Assembly: GCA_007994965.1 (NCBI GenBank)
Contig: VOPW01000001.1
Span: forward strand, 310,001 to 374,000
Origin: Piscinibacter aquaticus
GTDB lineage: Bacteria; Pseudomonadota; Gammaproteobacteria; Burkholderiales; Burkholderiaceae_C
Reading direction: 5' to 3'
Length of the DNA stretch: 64,000 nucleotides
Shown here piece after piece: positions 10,209 to 20,948 of the stretch. Positions within the stretch are counted from its first letter, which is position 1, and every line of letters starts with the position of its first letter. Under the pieces are notes generated by a model. The model was not told the origin of the DNA. It saw nothing but the letters and a program-made list of their open reading frames with translations, and made no database searches. The position numbers were made by a program, and so were the translations under genes.

Positions 10209-11872
10209 GTGCGCCCGACCGCTCCGTCTCCCGATGCGCCCGCTCCTTCCCGCCGCGCCATGACCCGCCTGCTGACGCTCGCCTGCCTGCTGCTCGCCGT
10301 GCCCGTGCTGGGCGTGCTCGGCTCGTGGGTGGCACTCGATGCGGCCAGCCTCGGCGTGCTGCGCCACCAGCTCGAGACGGTGCTGCCGGAGTACGCGCTG
10401 AACTCGCTGCTGCTGGCGGTCACGGTGGCGGTGGGGGTGGCGCTGCTCGGCGGCGCCACGGCGGCCCTGGTGGCGCTGTTCGAGTTTCCGCTGCGGCGCG
10501 TGTTCGAGTGGGCGCTGCTGCTGCCGCTGGCGATGCCGGCCTACGTGCTCGCCTATGCCGCCACCGATTTCCTGCAGTACAGCGGGCCGCTGCAGACTGG
10601 CTGCGCGCCGCCACCGGCGCGCAGGGCGCGCTGTGGCCCGACGTGCGCAGCCTGTGGGGCGCGGCGGCGATGTTCATCCTCTGCCTCTATCCCTACGTCT
10701 ACCTGCTGACGCGCGCCGCGCTCAGCGAACGCGCCGTGCCGCTGATGGAAGCCGCCCGGCTGCTCGGCGCCGGCACGCTGCGCCGCGTGCGCGAGGTGGC
10801 GCTGCCGCTGGCGCGGCCGGCGCTGGCCGCCGGCGTCGCGCTGGCGCTGATGGAGACACTCGCCGACTACGGCGTCGGCGCCTACTTCGGCCTCGCCACC
10901 TTCACCACCGGCATCTACAAGGCCTGGCTGGTGATGGTCGATCGCGATGCCGCGGCGCAGCTGGCCTCGGTGCTGCTGGTGGTCGTGGCGTTGCTGCTGT
11001 GGGTGGAGCAACGCGCGCAGAAGCGGCTGCGCTTCGCGGCCACGCGCACCGGTGCGGCGCACGCGGCCGAAGCACGGCCGATCGTGCTGGTCGGCGGGCG
11101 CGCCGCGCTGGCCGTGGCGCTGTGCGCCACGCCGGTGCTGCTCGGCTTCGTGCTGCCGGTGGCGGTGCTGCTGCGCCTCGTCTGGCTGGAGGCCGCCAAT
11201 GCCGAGTTCGGCCTGCCGCTGGCGCGCTTCGCCCAGTGGGCGTGGACCAGTTTCAAGCTCGCCGGCCTCGCCGCGCTGATGGCCACCGCCGCCGCAATGG
11301 CGCTGGGCTTTGCGCTGCGCCTGCGCGAGAGCGGCATGCTGCGCGCTGCGGCGCGCGTGGTCTCGCTCGGCTATGCCGTGCCCGGCGCAGTGATCGCGGT
11401 GGGCATCCTGCTGCCGGTGGGCTGGCTGCAGGCGAGCTTCCCGCAGCTGGGCACCACGGCGCTGGTCACCGGCACGGTCTTCGGCCTGATGTATGCCTAC
11501 CTCGTGCGCTTCTCGGCGGTGGCGCTGCAGTCGGTCGAGGCCGGCTACGCACGCGTGCCGCCCTCGGTGGACGAGACGGCGCGCATGCTCGGCGCCTCCC
11601 GCCGGCGGCTGTTCGGCGAACTGCACCTGCCGCTGCTGCGCCGGGCGGGGCTCGCGGCGATGCTGCTGGTCTTCGTCGACGTGATGAAGGAGCTGCCCGC
11701 CACGCTGGTGCTGCGGCCGTTCAACAGCGACACGCTGGCCGTGGTGGCCTACCAGCTCGCGCGCGACGAGCGGCTCGGCGAGGCGGCGCTGCCCTCGCTG
11801 GCCATCGTGGCGGTGGGCCTGATCCCGGTGCTGATGCTGTCGCGTTCGCTGCGGCCCGATCGCGGCGGCTGA
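10209..11872 (+). CDS. fbpB: ABC transporter permease, FbpB type, fused double permease (one-base break)
   Basis: Inner-membrane permease of the iron/thiamine (FbpB/ThiP) type, about 550 residues, with two homologous halves of six transmembrane segments each. Each half carries an EAA-type loop for contact with the ATPase: MEAARLLGAGTLRRVREVALPLARPA in the first half and ETARMLGASRRRLFGELHLPL in the second, both with the typical conserved Gly. The N-terminal frame runs to about 10595 (FLQYSGPLQ) and continues one frame over as DWLRAATGAQGALWPD. One missing G in CAGGAC explains it. The start is GTG 10209 or ATG 10260 (MTRLLTLACLLL). Confidence 0.83.
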
Positions 11873-11890
11873 GCGCTGGCGCGACGCCGC

Positions 11891-12148
11891 TCAGCGCTTC
11901 GGGTTCATGAACTCGTCGATCAGCTCGCCGGGCAGGGTGTCCATCGGCGCCTCGCTGATGCGCACGCCGCCGAGCAGTTCGAGCGACGAGGCCAGCCAGC
12001 CGTTCTCGCGGGGGTCGACAGTGGCCTTGGGCTCGGCGCTCGCGGGCATCGCCTGCTTGGGGTCGATGTACTCGCCATGCGGCGCATTCGCGGTGATCCG
12101 CCAAACCAGCTTGGCCGGCTGCTGCTTGTTCGCCGTGAATCGCGCCAT
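11891..12148 (-). CDS. Small conserved-looking hypothetical protein
   Basis: An 85-residue soluble protein starting MARFTANKQQPAKLVWRITA and ending ELIDEFMNPKR. No known domain is recognised. It has no signal peptide or membrane segment. The composition (few biased stretches, a good ATG, a compact frame between the fbpB stop and a tRNA) makes it a credible gene and not a shadow. Function unknown. Confidence 0.55.
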   Translation of the reverse strand: MARFTANKQQPAKLVWRITANAPHGEYIDPKQAMPASAEPKATVDPRENGWLASSLELLGGVRISEAPMDTLPGELIDEFMNPKR

Positions 12149-12277
12149 GGTCTACCACCTCTCGCCGCCCGGCCCGGAATGGGCAGGCTGCCCACCCATG
12201 GTAGCGAGCGCGGGTGACGCCGTCGCCATCACTCCCTAGCTTGAAGCTCGGAAATGACGGCTGGGAAAACGCTCGAC

Positions 12278-12351
12278 TGGCCCCCGACAGGAATCGAACC
12301 TGTATCTGCCGCTTAGGAGGCGGCCGTTCTATCCATTGAACTACGGCGGGC
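12278..12351 (-). tRNA. tRNA-Arg (anticodon CCT)
   Basis: Read on the minus strand this folds with a D arm (TAGTTCAATGGATAGAAC), an anticodon stem GCCGC/GCGGC around loop CTCCTAA with anticodon CCT, and a T arm ACAGG TTCGATT CCTGT. The 3-prime acceptor strand is CGGGGGC. The 5-prime strand is GCCCGCCG, one base longer than the perfect partner GCCCCCG, so the acceptor stem pairs poorly as written. A one-base indel would explain this. No full CCA is encoded at the 3-prime end as written. Confidence 0.88.
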
Positions 12352-12393
12352 GCGGCGGATTCTCGCATCCCGCGGCCGCCGGCCCGCCCGGGC

Positions 12394-15300
12394 TCAGTTC
12401 CAGCGCCAGGTCCAGATCACGTCCAGCGAACTGTCTTCGCCCGACTGCGCACGCAGCGTGAAGCGCTGGGCGATGCGGTAGATCAGCTGCCGGTGCCGGC
12501 GGTGGCATTGAGGCTGCGCTCGTAGCCCACGTACCAGCGCCGCGAGAGCTGCTTGCCTAGCGACACCACCGTCTCGCGCACCTCGCCGTCGCTCTGCCGC
12601 ACCGAGACCTCGTCCAGGCCGATGGCCTGGATCAGCTGGTCGGTCGGCCCCTGGTTCTCGCCGGCTAGCAGGGCCAGCGCGGCGCGCTGCAGCAGCGCGG
12701 TGTCGGCGCGCCCGAGGCCTTCGCTGGCGCGGCCGAGCACCAGCCAGGAGAGCTTGTCGATGTCGGCCATCTCCGGCTCGGAGAACAGGCGTACCCGTGG
12801 ATTCAGCGCCGTGCCCGTGACCGCCACGCCAACGCGCACGTCGAGGTTCGGCCGGGTCGCCTCGATGTCCAGGCGCGGGTTGTCCACCGGGCCGTTGAAG
12901 GCGATGTTGCCGCGGTCGATCTCCAGCTTCTGGCCGTAGGCCGCGTAGGTGCCGCCGGTGGCGCGCACGGTGCCGTTGACGGCCAGCTTGCCGCCCGGCG
13001 AAGTGAGTCGAAGCTCTCCTTCCAGTCCTGTTTCCAGCCCGCGGCCGCGCAGCTTCAGCCTCTTGCCCAGATCCACGCGCAGGTCGAGGTCGACGCTCGG
13101 CACGCGGCCGGCCGCGCCATTGCTGCGCGCTGCGGGTGCCGTGGCCGGCGCGGGCGTGGCGCGAGTCACGACGACGTCGTCGGAGAGCGTCGGCGCATCG
13201 CTGCGCGAGAAGTCGATCAGTCCTTCGTCGACGGCGAAGCTGCCGTCCAGCCGCAGCCTGTCGCGCTCCAGCTGGATCAGCGAGCGGCCGCTGGTGACGA
13301 TGCGCCGGTCCACCCGGCCGAGCAGCTGGAAGTTCTGCGCCTCCAGCTGCAGCCGCGCCTGTGGCGCCGCGCCGAGCACGGCATCGCCGGTGACCGCGAG
13401 CGTGCCGGCGCCGGCGCGGGCGTTGAAGCGCTCGATGCGGGCGCTGTCGCCCTGCAGCGCGATGGCGATCTCGCCGCCGGTCACGTTCACGCCCTGCAGG
13501 AAGTTGCGCACCGACAGGTTGTTGCCCTTCACGGCGCCGGTGAATTCGGGCGCGCCGAAGCGCCCGCCGATGCCGGCGGTGACGCCCAGCATGCCGCCGA
13601 GCCGCCAGCCGGCCGGCACCCAGGTGCCCCAGGTGCCGAGGTTGGCCACCTGCAGTTCGAGCACGCCGGAGACCGGTGTGTCCGGCGCCGGCGGTCGCCT
13701 GCGGCGTCGTGCGCGCGACGAACGCGCCGGCGGCCACGCCCAGCGTCGAGCCGGCCAGGCCCTGCGTGAAGCTCCAGGTGCCGTCGGCCACGTCCAGGCC
13801 GAGGCGCAGGTCGGACAGGCCGAGCGACTGCGTGCCGGTCTCGTCCGTCACCGTCAGGTCGCCACGCTCGCGCTCGATCACGATGTCGGCGGTGAAGCTC
13901 GGCGCGCTGCGCAGCGCCGGGCGGCCGCGCAGGCGGAGGTCGCCGCCCCAGCCGAAATCCGGCTGCAGCCGCTGCAGCAGCGGTGCCACGGCCAGCGGTT
14001 CGAGCTCGGCCTGTGCGTCGATCTGCGCCGGCGCGCCAGCATGCGCGGCCTGCCGTGCCACGCGGCTCCAGCGCAGCACGCCGCCGAGGATTTCCGCGCG
14101 CCCCGGCTGCAGCAGCAACTGCGCCGCGCCGCCATCGAGCCCCGCGATCTCCAGCGCCACGTCGCGGCTGCTCAGCCAGCCGCCTCGCCCTCGCCGGGGC
14201 GGGCATCGAGCTGCAGCAGCGTGCCGCGCCAGCCCGCCACGGCCGACGCCGCGCCCGCCACGAATCCGCCCTGCGCGACGACGCGCGCCTGCGCGCCGGG
14301 CTTGTCGGCGCTGATGGGTTGCAGCGCCTCGGCCCAGGCGGGCGGCCGGGCGTTGCTGCGCGCCGTGAGTTCGACGCGATGGGCGCGGCCGCTGCCCTGC
14401 GCGCGCAGCACGGCTGCCTGGATGCGCGCCGGGCCGACGGCCAGCTCGCCGAGCTCGACCGTGGCCTCGACCGGCGCATCGAGCGCGGTGCCGGCCTGCC
14501 ACTGGGCGCGGCCCGATCGCAGCTGCAGCGCGCCGGCCTTCACACCGCTGGCGCTGGCCTCGCCTCGCGTGCTCAGCGCCGGCCAGCGGCCCTGGGCGTC
14601 GAGCTTCGCCGTCAGCGACCCAGCCACGCCCTGGCCGGCCGGGTCGAGGCCGGCGGGCGCGCCAGCGGGGCCAGCTTCGCCAGCGCCGGCGCGTCCAGCG
14701 TCATCGTCCAGCGGTCATCCGCGCCTCGGCGCGCCGCCGCGATGCGGCCCTCGCCCTCGATGCGGTTGCCGTCCAGCTCGGCCTGTGCCGTCAGCAGCAA
14801 CTCGCCGGCGGCATTGCGCAGGCCGAGCTGGCCACGCAGCGGCACGCCGGCCAGCTGGCTGTCGGCGAGCGCGAGGCTCGCCTGCCCGCGCAGCGCCGAC
14901 AGGCGATCGAGCGCCCGGCCCGCGGCCGCGCCGGTGGTCTTCGGCAGCACGATGTCGAGTTCGCCCTTCGCATTGATGCGGTGCGGCCCGCGTCGCCAGG
15001 GCGAATCCTCCGGGCCGCGCCACCACAGGGTGGGGTCGAAGTCGGCCAGGGCGGCCCCGCCCTTCAGCTGCCAGGGCGCCTCGGCCGCGCTGCGGGTGGC
15101 GTGGCCGGAGAGCGTGGCCGTGGCGCCGGCGGCGCGCGCCTCGGCCTCGGCCCAGCTCGATGCGGTCGGTGGTGCCTTCGCGCTGCCAGCGGCCTTCGGC
15201 GCGCAGCCGCGCGGGACGATCGGCACCGCGGTCGCGCACGCTGCCCGAGAGATCGCCGCGCACGGTGACGCGCGCCGATGCGGCGCCCGGCGCGCTGCCG

Positions 15301-16515
15301 GCCAGCGCCAGCGGGCCGTCGAGCCGCATCGCCGGCGCGCGCGCGTCGAGCCGGTCGGGCTGCAGCGCGGAGATGGTGGCGTCCAGCGTCCAGCCCTCGC
15401 GTGACCAGCGCCCGCGGCCCTCGATACGCCCGGCCGCCAGCTTCAGGTTGCCGAGCTCGGCGCTCAGCGTGCGCAATTCCAGCGTCTGCGGGTCGTCGGG
15501 GCGGGCGCGCAGATCGAGCGCCAGCCGGCGCAGCGGCAGCCGGCCCTCGTTCCAGGCGCCCGGCGCGGCGTTGTCCAGCGCGGGTCGATCTCGGCCGGCT
15601 GATCGCTGCCCTGCGTGCGGGCACTGGCCGGCCGCTGAGGGCGGTCAGCGGCGCGGCGGCATGGAAGGCCGAGAGGTCGAGCCGCTGCGCTCGGGCCTGC
15701 AGGTTGCCGAGCGGCCAGCGCTCGAAGGGCTTGAGCGTGACGTCGAGGTCGAGCGCCTGTGGCGGCAGCGGCTGTGCACCCGCGGGCGCCTGCGGCTGCG
15801 CGCGCAGCGTCGCCTGCAGGCGCAGCGCGGTCAGTTCGCCGGCCAGCGTGGCGCGCGCCGACCACTGCGCATTGGCCAATGCGCCCTCCTGCTCGGCGCT
15901 CAGCGAGGCCTGCAGCGGCATCGGCGAGTCGGCGCCGAGCGTGGCCTCGCCCTGCAGGCGCAGCCGGCCGTAGGCCAGCGAGAGCGCATCGAGGCGGTGC
16001 ATCGAGCCGTCGTCCGCGCCGATGTGCAACCGCGCGCGCAGCCGCTCGATCGGCAGGTCACCCAGCGGTGCGATCGCGAGCAGGCCAACCTCTATCGCTT
16101 CCACACGCAATTCCAGCGGCACGGCGAGCGACGCCGGCGGCGACGGCGGGGCATCGGAGGCAGCGCCCGGGCGGATGGCGATCCGGTCGGCGGCCAGGCG
16201 ATCCATCACGACCCGCGGTCGCCACGCGGCCGCGCGCTCGATGCGCAGGCCGGTCCACGACGCTCCGTCGAGCACCGCCTCGCCGCCGCGCGGCAGTTCG
16301 ATCCGCAGGCGCTGCACGCGCAGGTCGCCGAACAGCGCGCCGCTCACACCGCTGGCCTGCAGGCCGGGCACGCGCGCCAGCGCCCAGGTCGCCCCGGCCT
16401 CGGTGCGCAGCAGCCACAGCGCGCCTGCGGCCGCCACCGCGAGCACGGCCAGCGCCACCGCCAGCAGCGTCAGCCAGCGGCCCCAGGCGGGTCGGCGCAC
16501 GGTCGGCTCGGCCAT
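12394..16515 (-). CDS. tamB: TamB, translocation and assembly module subunit (about six one-base breaks)
   Basis: Very large envelope protein, about 1370 residues once frames are joined, bridging inner and outer membranes. It has one N-terminal membrane anchor (WLTLLAVALAVLAVAAAGALW) and a long beta-strand-rich body that supports outer-membrane protein or lipid delivery. The C-terminal DUF490/TamB domain is clear: KLEIDRGNIAFNGPVDNPRL, RVGVAVTGTALNPRVRLFSE, LSWLVLGRASEG, then TAGTGQLIYRIAQRFTLRAQ and the final aromatic VIWTWRWN. The coding frame switches near 15580, 15150, 14630, 14180, 13672 and 12485, and similarity resumes each time. It starts 4 bases downstream of the tamA stop, the classical tamA-tamB operon. 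Confidence 0.9.
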
Positions 16516-16519
16516 CGCG

Positions 16520-18376
16520 TCAGAAGGCGATGCCCACGCTCAGGTGCAGCCGCCACCGTCGCACCTCCTCGCCGTAGGCGAGGTCCACGCGCAAGGGCCC
16601 CACCGGGCTGCGCCAGCGCAGTCCCACGCCGTAGCCCCAGGCCAGGTCGAGTTCGTTCCAGTGGTTCGCCGCATTGCCGGCATCGACGAAGGCCGCCCAC
16701 CAGAAGGCCGGGCGCTGTGCCGAGATCGGCCGGGCGATCTCGGCGCTGCCGGTGAACATCACGCGGCCCGACGTCACCGCGCCGTCGACCACCGGCCCGA
16801 GCGTGCGGTAGGCGTAGCCGCGCACCGAGTCGTCGCCACCGGCGCGGAACAGCAGCGTGTCGGGCACGCCCACGTTGTTGGCGGCGAAGAGGTTGCCCGC
16901 CTCGATGCGCGCGCTGCCGTACCACGAGCGCCCCAGCGGCTGGTACAGCGTGAAGCGACCATAGCCGCGGCCGAAGGGGCCGTTCTGCTCGGTGGAGTTG
17001 CGCGAGCGGCCGACGGCCGACTGCAGCGACAGCGTGTAGCCGTCGGTCGGCAGCAGCACGCTGTCGACCTCGCGGTAGATCCAGTGGTAGTTGGCGGTGA
17101 CGGCCTCGCTGCGCGTGCTGCCTGCCGGGTTCTCGACGCGCGCGTGCGTCAGCTCGCCGAAGTAGAGCCGCTCGATGCGCTGCGTGTCCTGCGTGCGGCC
17201 CAGGCGCGCCGTCCAGGCGGTGCGGATCTCCTCGCCGGAACGCAGCCGCTCCGCATTGCCTGCAATCAGGTTGCGGTACAGGCCCTCGAGCGGATGCGAG
17301 ATGAGCTCGCCGCTCCACGACTTGATCTGCGAACCCACCTCGAACTTGTTGGTGGCCACCCAGTCGAGGCCGAACGGCTTGCGGTGGCGGTGCTCCAGCG
17401 TCACCCGCGGGCCGGTATTGGCGCTGACGCCGACGCCGATGGTGGCCTGCTGCAGCGTCAGCTCGCGCACCCGCACCTTCACCGGCGCCGCGGCCGCGGT
17501 GGCCGGATCAGGATCGAGCTCGACCGAGGCGCTCTCGAACAGCCCGAGCTTGAGGATGCGCTCCTGGTAGTCGAGCAGCAGCTTCTCGCTGTAGGGCGTG
17601 CCGCGGCCGAACGTGGCCGGGCGCTGCACGGTGCTCTGGTCGAAACGCTGCAGACCTTCCACCTGCACCTCGCCGAGGCGGAACAGCGCGCCGCTGTCGA
17701 GCTCGAGGCGGATCGCCACGCGGTGCCGGCTCGCATCCACCTGCGCCTCGGTCTTCGTCCAGTTCGCGGCCGGATAGCCTTCGGCGCGTACGCGGGCCAG
17801 CGTGGCGTTCTTGGCTGCGGTCCAGGCGGGCTGGCGGAACGGGCGGCCGGCCTCCAGCGGCCAGTCGCCCTGCAGCGTGCCGAGCAGTTCGCCGGCCTGC
17901 GCGTCGCGCTGCGTGGCGAGGCGCTGGAGTTCGCCGTCGACGACGAATTCCACGCGCTCGACCGTACTGCGCGGCCCGGTCTCGACCCGGATCTGCACCA
18001 CCGGCTGGCCGTCGCTGTCGGTGCGCCGTGCGCTGCTCACCTGGGCGGCGAAATAGCCCTCGGTCTCGAGCAGCGTGCGCGCCTGCGCCGGCGCTGCGGC
18101 GGCCAGCCGGTTGAGCTCGCTGCTGTCGATGGCCTCGGTGTCCGGCGCGTTGCGAAAGCGCGAGAGGTCCAGGTGCTCGGCCAGCAACGGGCGCAATTCG
18201 TCGGGGGCGATCAGCTCGAGCCGATAGGCCGGGCGCGAAGGCGCCGCGGGCGCGGTGGCCGAAGGCTCATCCGGCTGGCCGCGCAGCTTGTCGATTGCTG
18301 CGCAGCCGCCGAGCAGCAGCATCGCCAGCGCCGCCACCCCGGCCGCCAGCGCCGGGCGCGGCGCGGCAGCGGTCAT
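16520..18376 (-). CDS. tamA: TamA, Omp85-family outer-membrane assembly protein
   Basis: Omp85/BamA-family beta-barrel protein of about 618 residues that works with TamB. N-terminal POTRA repeats are visible (ALFRLGEVQVEGLQRFDQST, then FRQPAWTAAKNATLARVRAEGYPAA), followed by a 16-strand barrel with the hallmark VRGYAYRTLGP motif and a C-terminal strand RLHLSVGIAF ending in phenylalanine as outer-membrane barrels do. Unusually, the signal sequence ends in LLLGGCAAI, a plausible lipobox, so the protein may be lipid-modified. The start ATG at 18376 overlaps the stop of the VWA gene (ATGA). Intact. Confidence 0.9.
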   Translation of the reverse strand: MTAAAPRPALAAGVAALAMLLLGGCAAIDKLRGQPDEPSATAPAAPSRPAYRLELIAPDELRPLLAEHLDLSRFRNAPDTEAIDSSELNRLAAAAPAQARTLLETEGYFAAQVSSARRTDSDGQPVVQIRVETGPRSTVERVEFVVDGELQRLATQRDAQAGELLGTLQGDWPLEAGRPFRQPAWTAAKNATLARVRAEGYPAANWTKTEAQVDASRHRVAIRLELDSGALFRLGEVQVEGLQRFDQSTVQRPATFGRGTPYSEKLLLDYQERILKLGLFESASVELDPDPATAAAAPVKVRVRELTLQQATIGVGVSANTGPRVTLEHRHRKPFGLDWVATNKFEVGSQIKSWSGELISHPLEGLYRNLIAGNAERLRSGEEIRTAWTARLGRTQDTQRIERLYFGELTHARVENPAGSTRSEAVTANYHWIYREVDSVLLPTDGYTLSLQSAVGRSRNSTEQNGPFGRGYGRFTLYQPLGRSWYGSARIEAGNLFAANNVGVPDTLLFRAGGDDSVRGYAYRTLGPVVDGAVTSGRVMFTGSAEIARPISAQRPAFWWAAFVDAGNAANHWNELDLAWGYGVGLRWRSPVGPLRVDLAYGEEVRRWRLHLSVGIAF

Positions 18377-19545
18377 TTGCTCAGCAGTCGCATCGCCCCT
18401 TCCAACCCCTGCAGCGTGAGCGGGAACATGCGCTGGTTCATCAGCTGCTGGACGATGGAGATGCTCTGGCGGTAGCCCCACACGCCCTGCGGCTCGGGGT
18501 TGATCCAGGCGAACTTGGGGAAGGCGTGCGTCAGGCGCTGCAGCCACTCGGCGCCCGGCTCCTCGTTGTTGTATTCGACGCTGCCGCCGGGCTGCAGGAT
18601 CTCGTACGGGCTCATCGTCGCGTCGCCGATGAAGATCAGCTTGTAGTCCTTGTTGTACTTGCGGATCACGTCCCAGGTCGGGAACTTCTCGCTGTAGCGG
18701 CGGCGGTTGTTCTTCCACATGAAGTCGTAGACGCAGTTGTGGAAGTAGAAGAACTCGAGGTGCTTGAATTCGCTCTTGGCGGCGGAGAAGAGTTCCTCGA
18801 CGCGGTGGATGTGCTCGTCCATCGTGCCGCCCACGTCCATCAGCAGCAGCACCTTCACCTTGTTGTGCCGCTCCGGCACCATCTTGATGTCGAGCCAGCC
18901 GGCGTTCGCTGCGGTGGAACGGATGGTGTCGTCCAGATCCAGCTCTTCTTCCGAGCCCTCGCGCGCGAAGCGGCGCAGCCGGCGCAGCGCCACCTTGATG
19001 TTGCGCGTGCCGAGCTCCAGCGTGTCGTCGTAGTCCTTGTACTGGCGCTGGTCCCAGACCTTCACCGCGCTCTTGTTGCGGCCCTTGTCCTGGCCGATGC
19101 GGATGCCCTGCGGGTTGTAGCCGTAGGCGCCGAACGGGCTGGTGCCGCCGGTGCCGATCATCCGGTTGCCGCCCTCGTGGCGCTCCTTCTGCTCCTCGAA
19201 GCGCTTCTTCAGCGTCTCCATCAGCTCGTCCCAGCCCATCTTCTCGATGGCGGCCTTCTCCTCGGGCGTCAGCTCGAGCTCGAGGTGCTTGCGCAGCCAT
19301 TCCAGCGGGATGTCCTGCGTGAAGTCGGTGAGCATCTCCACGCCCTTGAAGTAGGCCGCGAAGGCGCGGTCGAACTTGTCGAAGTTCGCCTCGTCCTTGA
19401 CCAGCGCGGTGCGCGCGAAGTAGTAGAACTGGTCGACCGAGTTGTCGATCACGCCCTCCTTGAGGCCTTCGAGCAGCGTGAGGTATTCCTTCACGGACAC
19501 CTTCAGCTTGGCCGCGCGCAGCGTGTAGAAGAAGTTGATCAGCAT
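18373..19545 (-). CDS. CoxE-like VWA-domain protein
   Basis: A 390-residue cytoplasmic protein of the CoxE-like family with a C-terminal von Willebrand factor A domain. The metal-site motif is DVGGT near residue 235, a variant of the canonical DxSxS. FIGDATMSPYEI further on is typical of this subgroup. Such proteins act with MoxR-type AAA ATPases as chaperone pairs in complex assembly or cofactor loading. The MoxR gene here is 7.4 kb away (26950-27792), so the pair is split. The start ATG 19545 (MLINFFYTLRAAKLKVSVKE) matches the family N-terminus. Overlaps tamA by 4 bases. Intact. Confidence 0.82.
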   Translation of the reverse strand: MLINFFYTLRAAKLKVSVKEYLTLLEGLKEGVIDNSVDQFYYFARTALVKDEANFDKFDRAFAAYFKGVEMLTDFTQDIPLEWLRKHLELELTPEEKAAIEKMGWDELMETLKKRFEEQKERHEGGNRMIGTGGTSPFGAYGYNPQGIRIGQDKGRNKSAVKVWDQRQYKDYDDTLELGTRNIKVALRRLRRFAREGSEEELDLDDTIRSTAANAGWLDIKMVPERHNKVKVLLLMDVGGTMDEHIHRVEELFSAAKSEFKHLEFFYFHNCVYDFMWKNNRRRYSEKFPTWDVIRKYNKDYKLIFIGDATMSPYEILQPGGSVEYNNEEPGAEWLQRLTHAFPKFAWINPEPQGVWGYRQSISIVQQLMNQRMFPLTLQGLEGAMRLLSK

Positions 19546-19667
19546 CGGCTCGCCGGCGCGCCGGCTCCCTGGAGCGAGGACGGTTCGAGGAGGATACACG
19601 CCCGCCGGGGCCGACGACGTGCCCGGGTGTTTCGCCGGAACGTCGGGAGGCGGACAATGCCGGCCGC

Positions 19668-20869
19668 ATGCCGAGCTACTCCGCCACCGAGGTCGCCTTC
19701 CTGATGGTCGCCAGCCAGCAGGCGGTGCTCGCCTTCGGCTGGCTGGCCGGCGCGGCGCTGATGGTCGAGTCGCGCCGGGCCGCGCTGAACTGGGCGGCGT
19801 ACGCGGCGCTGAGCGCGCTGTCGCTGGTGCTGTTCGTGGTGTCCGTCAAGCCGGGCATCGAGCCGGTGCGTGCAGCCGCCAACCTGTGCATCGTCGTCTC
19901 CCTGATCGCGCTGCAGCGCGGCGTCTGGCCTTCTTCGGCCTGCCGCGCGGCTGGCGCGGGCATGCGGTGGTGCTGGCGGCCGCGGTCGGGGTCACTGCCC
20001 TCGGGCTCGACCCGGCCTACGGCGCCTGGCGCGTGATGATCATTTCCGGCGCGCTGGCGGCGTTGTGCCTGTCGGTCGCCTGGGACCTGCAGCGCGAGGC
20101 GCGTGCCCGCATGGAGCTGCGCTGGGGCGTCGTGCTCGCCGTGCCGCTGCTGGCCGGCGGCCTGATCTTCGGGCTGCGCGCCGCCAGGGCGCTGCTCTCG
20201 CCGGGCACCATCGTTGCCGAGGTGGCCGCCGACAGCGGGCTGAACGTGGCGGCGGCCTTCGGCTACCTGATCATCGCGCTGGTCTTCCAGCTCACGCTGG
20301 TGGCGCTGGTGGTCACCCGCGGCGTGGTCGAGCTGCGCCGCAGCTCCCGCTATGACGCGCTGACCGGCCTGCTCAACCGCCGCGCGATGCAGGCGGCGCT
20401 GGAGGAGCAGGCGCAGCGTTCGCGCCGGCTCGGCGAACCCTTCTCGGTGCTGATGCTCGACGCCGACCACTTCAAGACGGTCAACGACGTGCAGGGCCAT
20501 GCGGCCGGCGACCGCGCGCTGCAGCACCTCGGCACGGTGCTGGCGGCGCAGATGCGCGACATCGACCGCGTCGGCCGCTGGGGCGGCGAAGAGTTCGTGG
20601 TGCTGCTGCCCGGCGCCTCGCTGGCCCAGGCGCGCGAGGTGGCCGAGCGGCTGCGCGAGCGGGTGCAGGCGCTGCCGCTGCGCTGGCAGGACCGGGCGGT
20701 GGCATTGACGCTGTCGGCCGGCGCCTCGCAGTGGAGCGAGGCCGGCGACGAGCTGTCCGCACTGCTGGCGCGGGCCGATGCGGCCCTGTACCGCGCCAAG
20801 GCGGCGGGACGCAACCGTGTCGAGGCCGAGCCGGCACCTGGAACTCCGCGTGTCGGCCTGGTGAGCTGA
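19668..20869 (+). CDS. Membrane diguanylate cyclase, GGDEF domain (one-base break)
   Basis: Makes cyclic di-GMP from two GTP. The N-terminal half is an integral-membrane sensor of about six segments, and the C-terminal GGDEF domain begins near residue 230 (DALTGLLNRRAMQ). The active-site motif is GGEEF near residue 305, and an intact inhibitory I-site RDID lies five residues upstream, so product inhibition is expected. Substrate and metal residues DADHFKTVND are present. The frame breaks near 19930: one extra G gives GVWAFFGLPRGWRGHAVV. The promoter would lie in the short divergent spacer shared with the VWA gene. Confidence 0.86.
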
Positions 20870-20948
20870 GCATTCTGCCCATTCAGTTTTCCTCCCCGCG
20901 TCCGACATCCAGGAGAGCGGCGTCCCGGATCCAAGCTCCGGACGCGTC

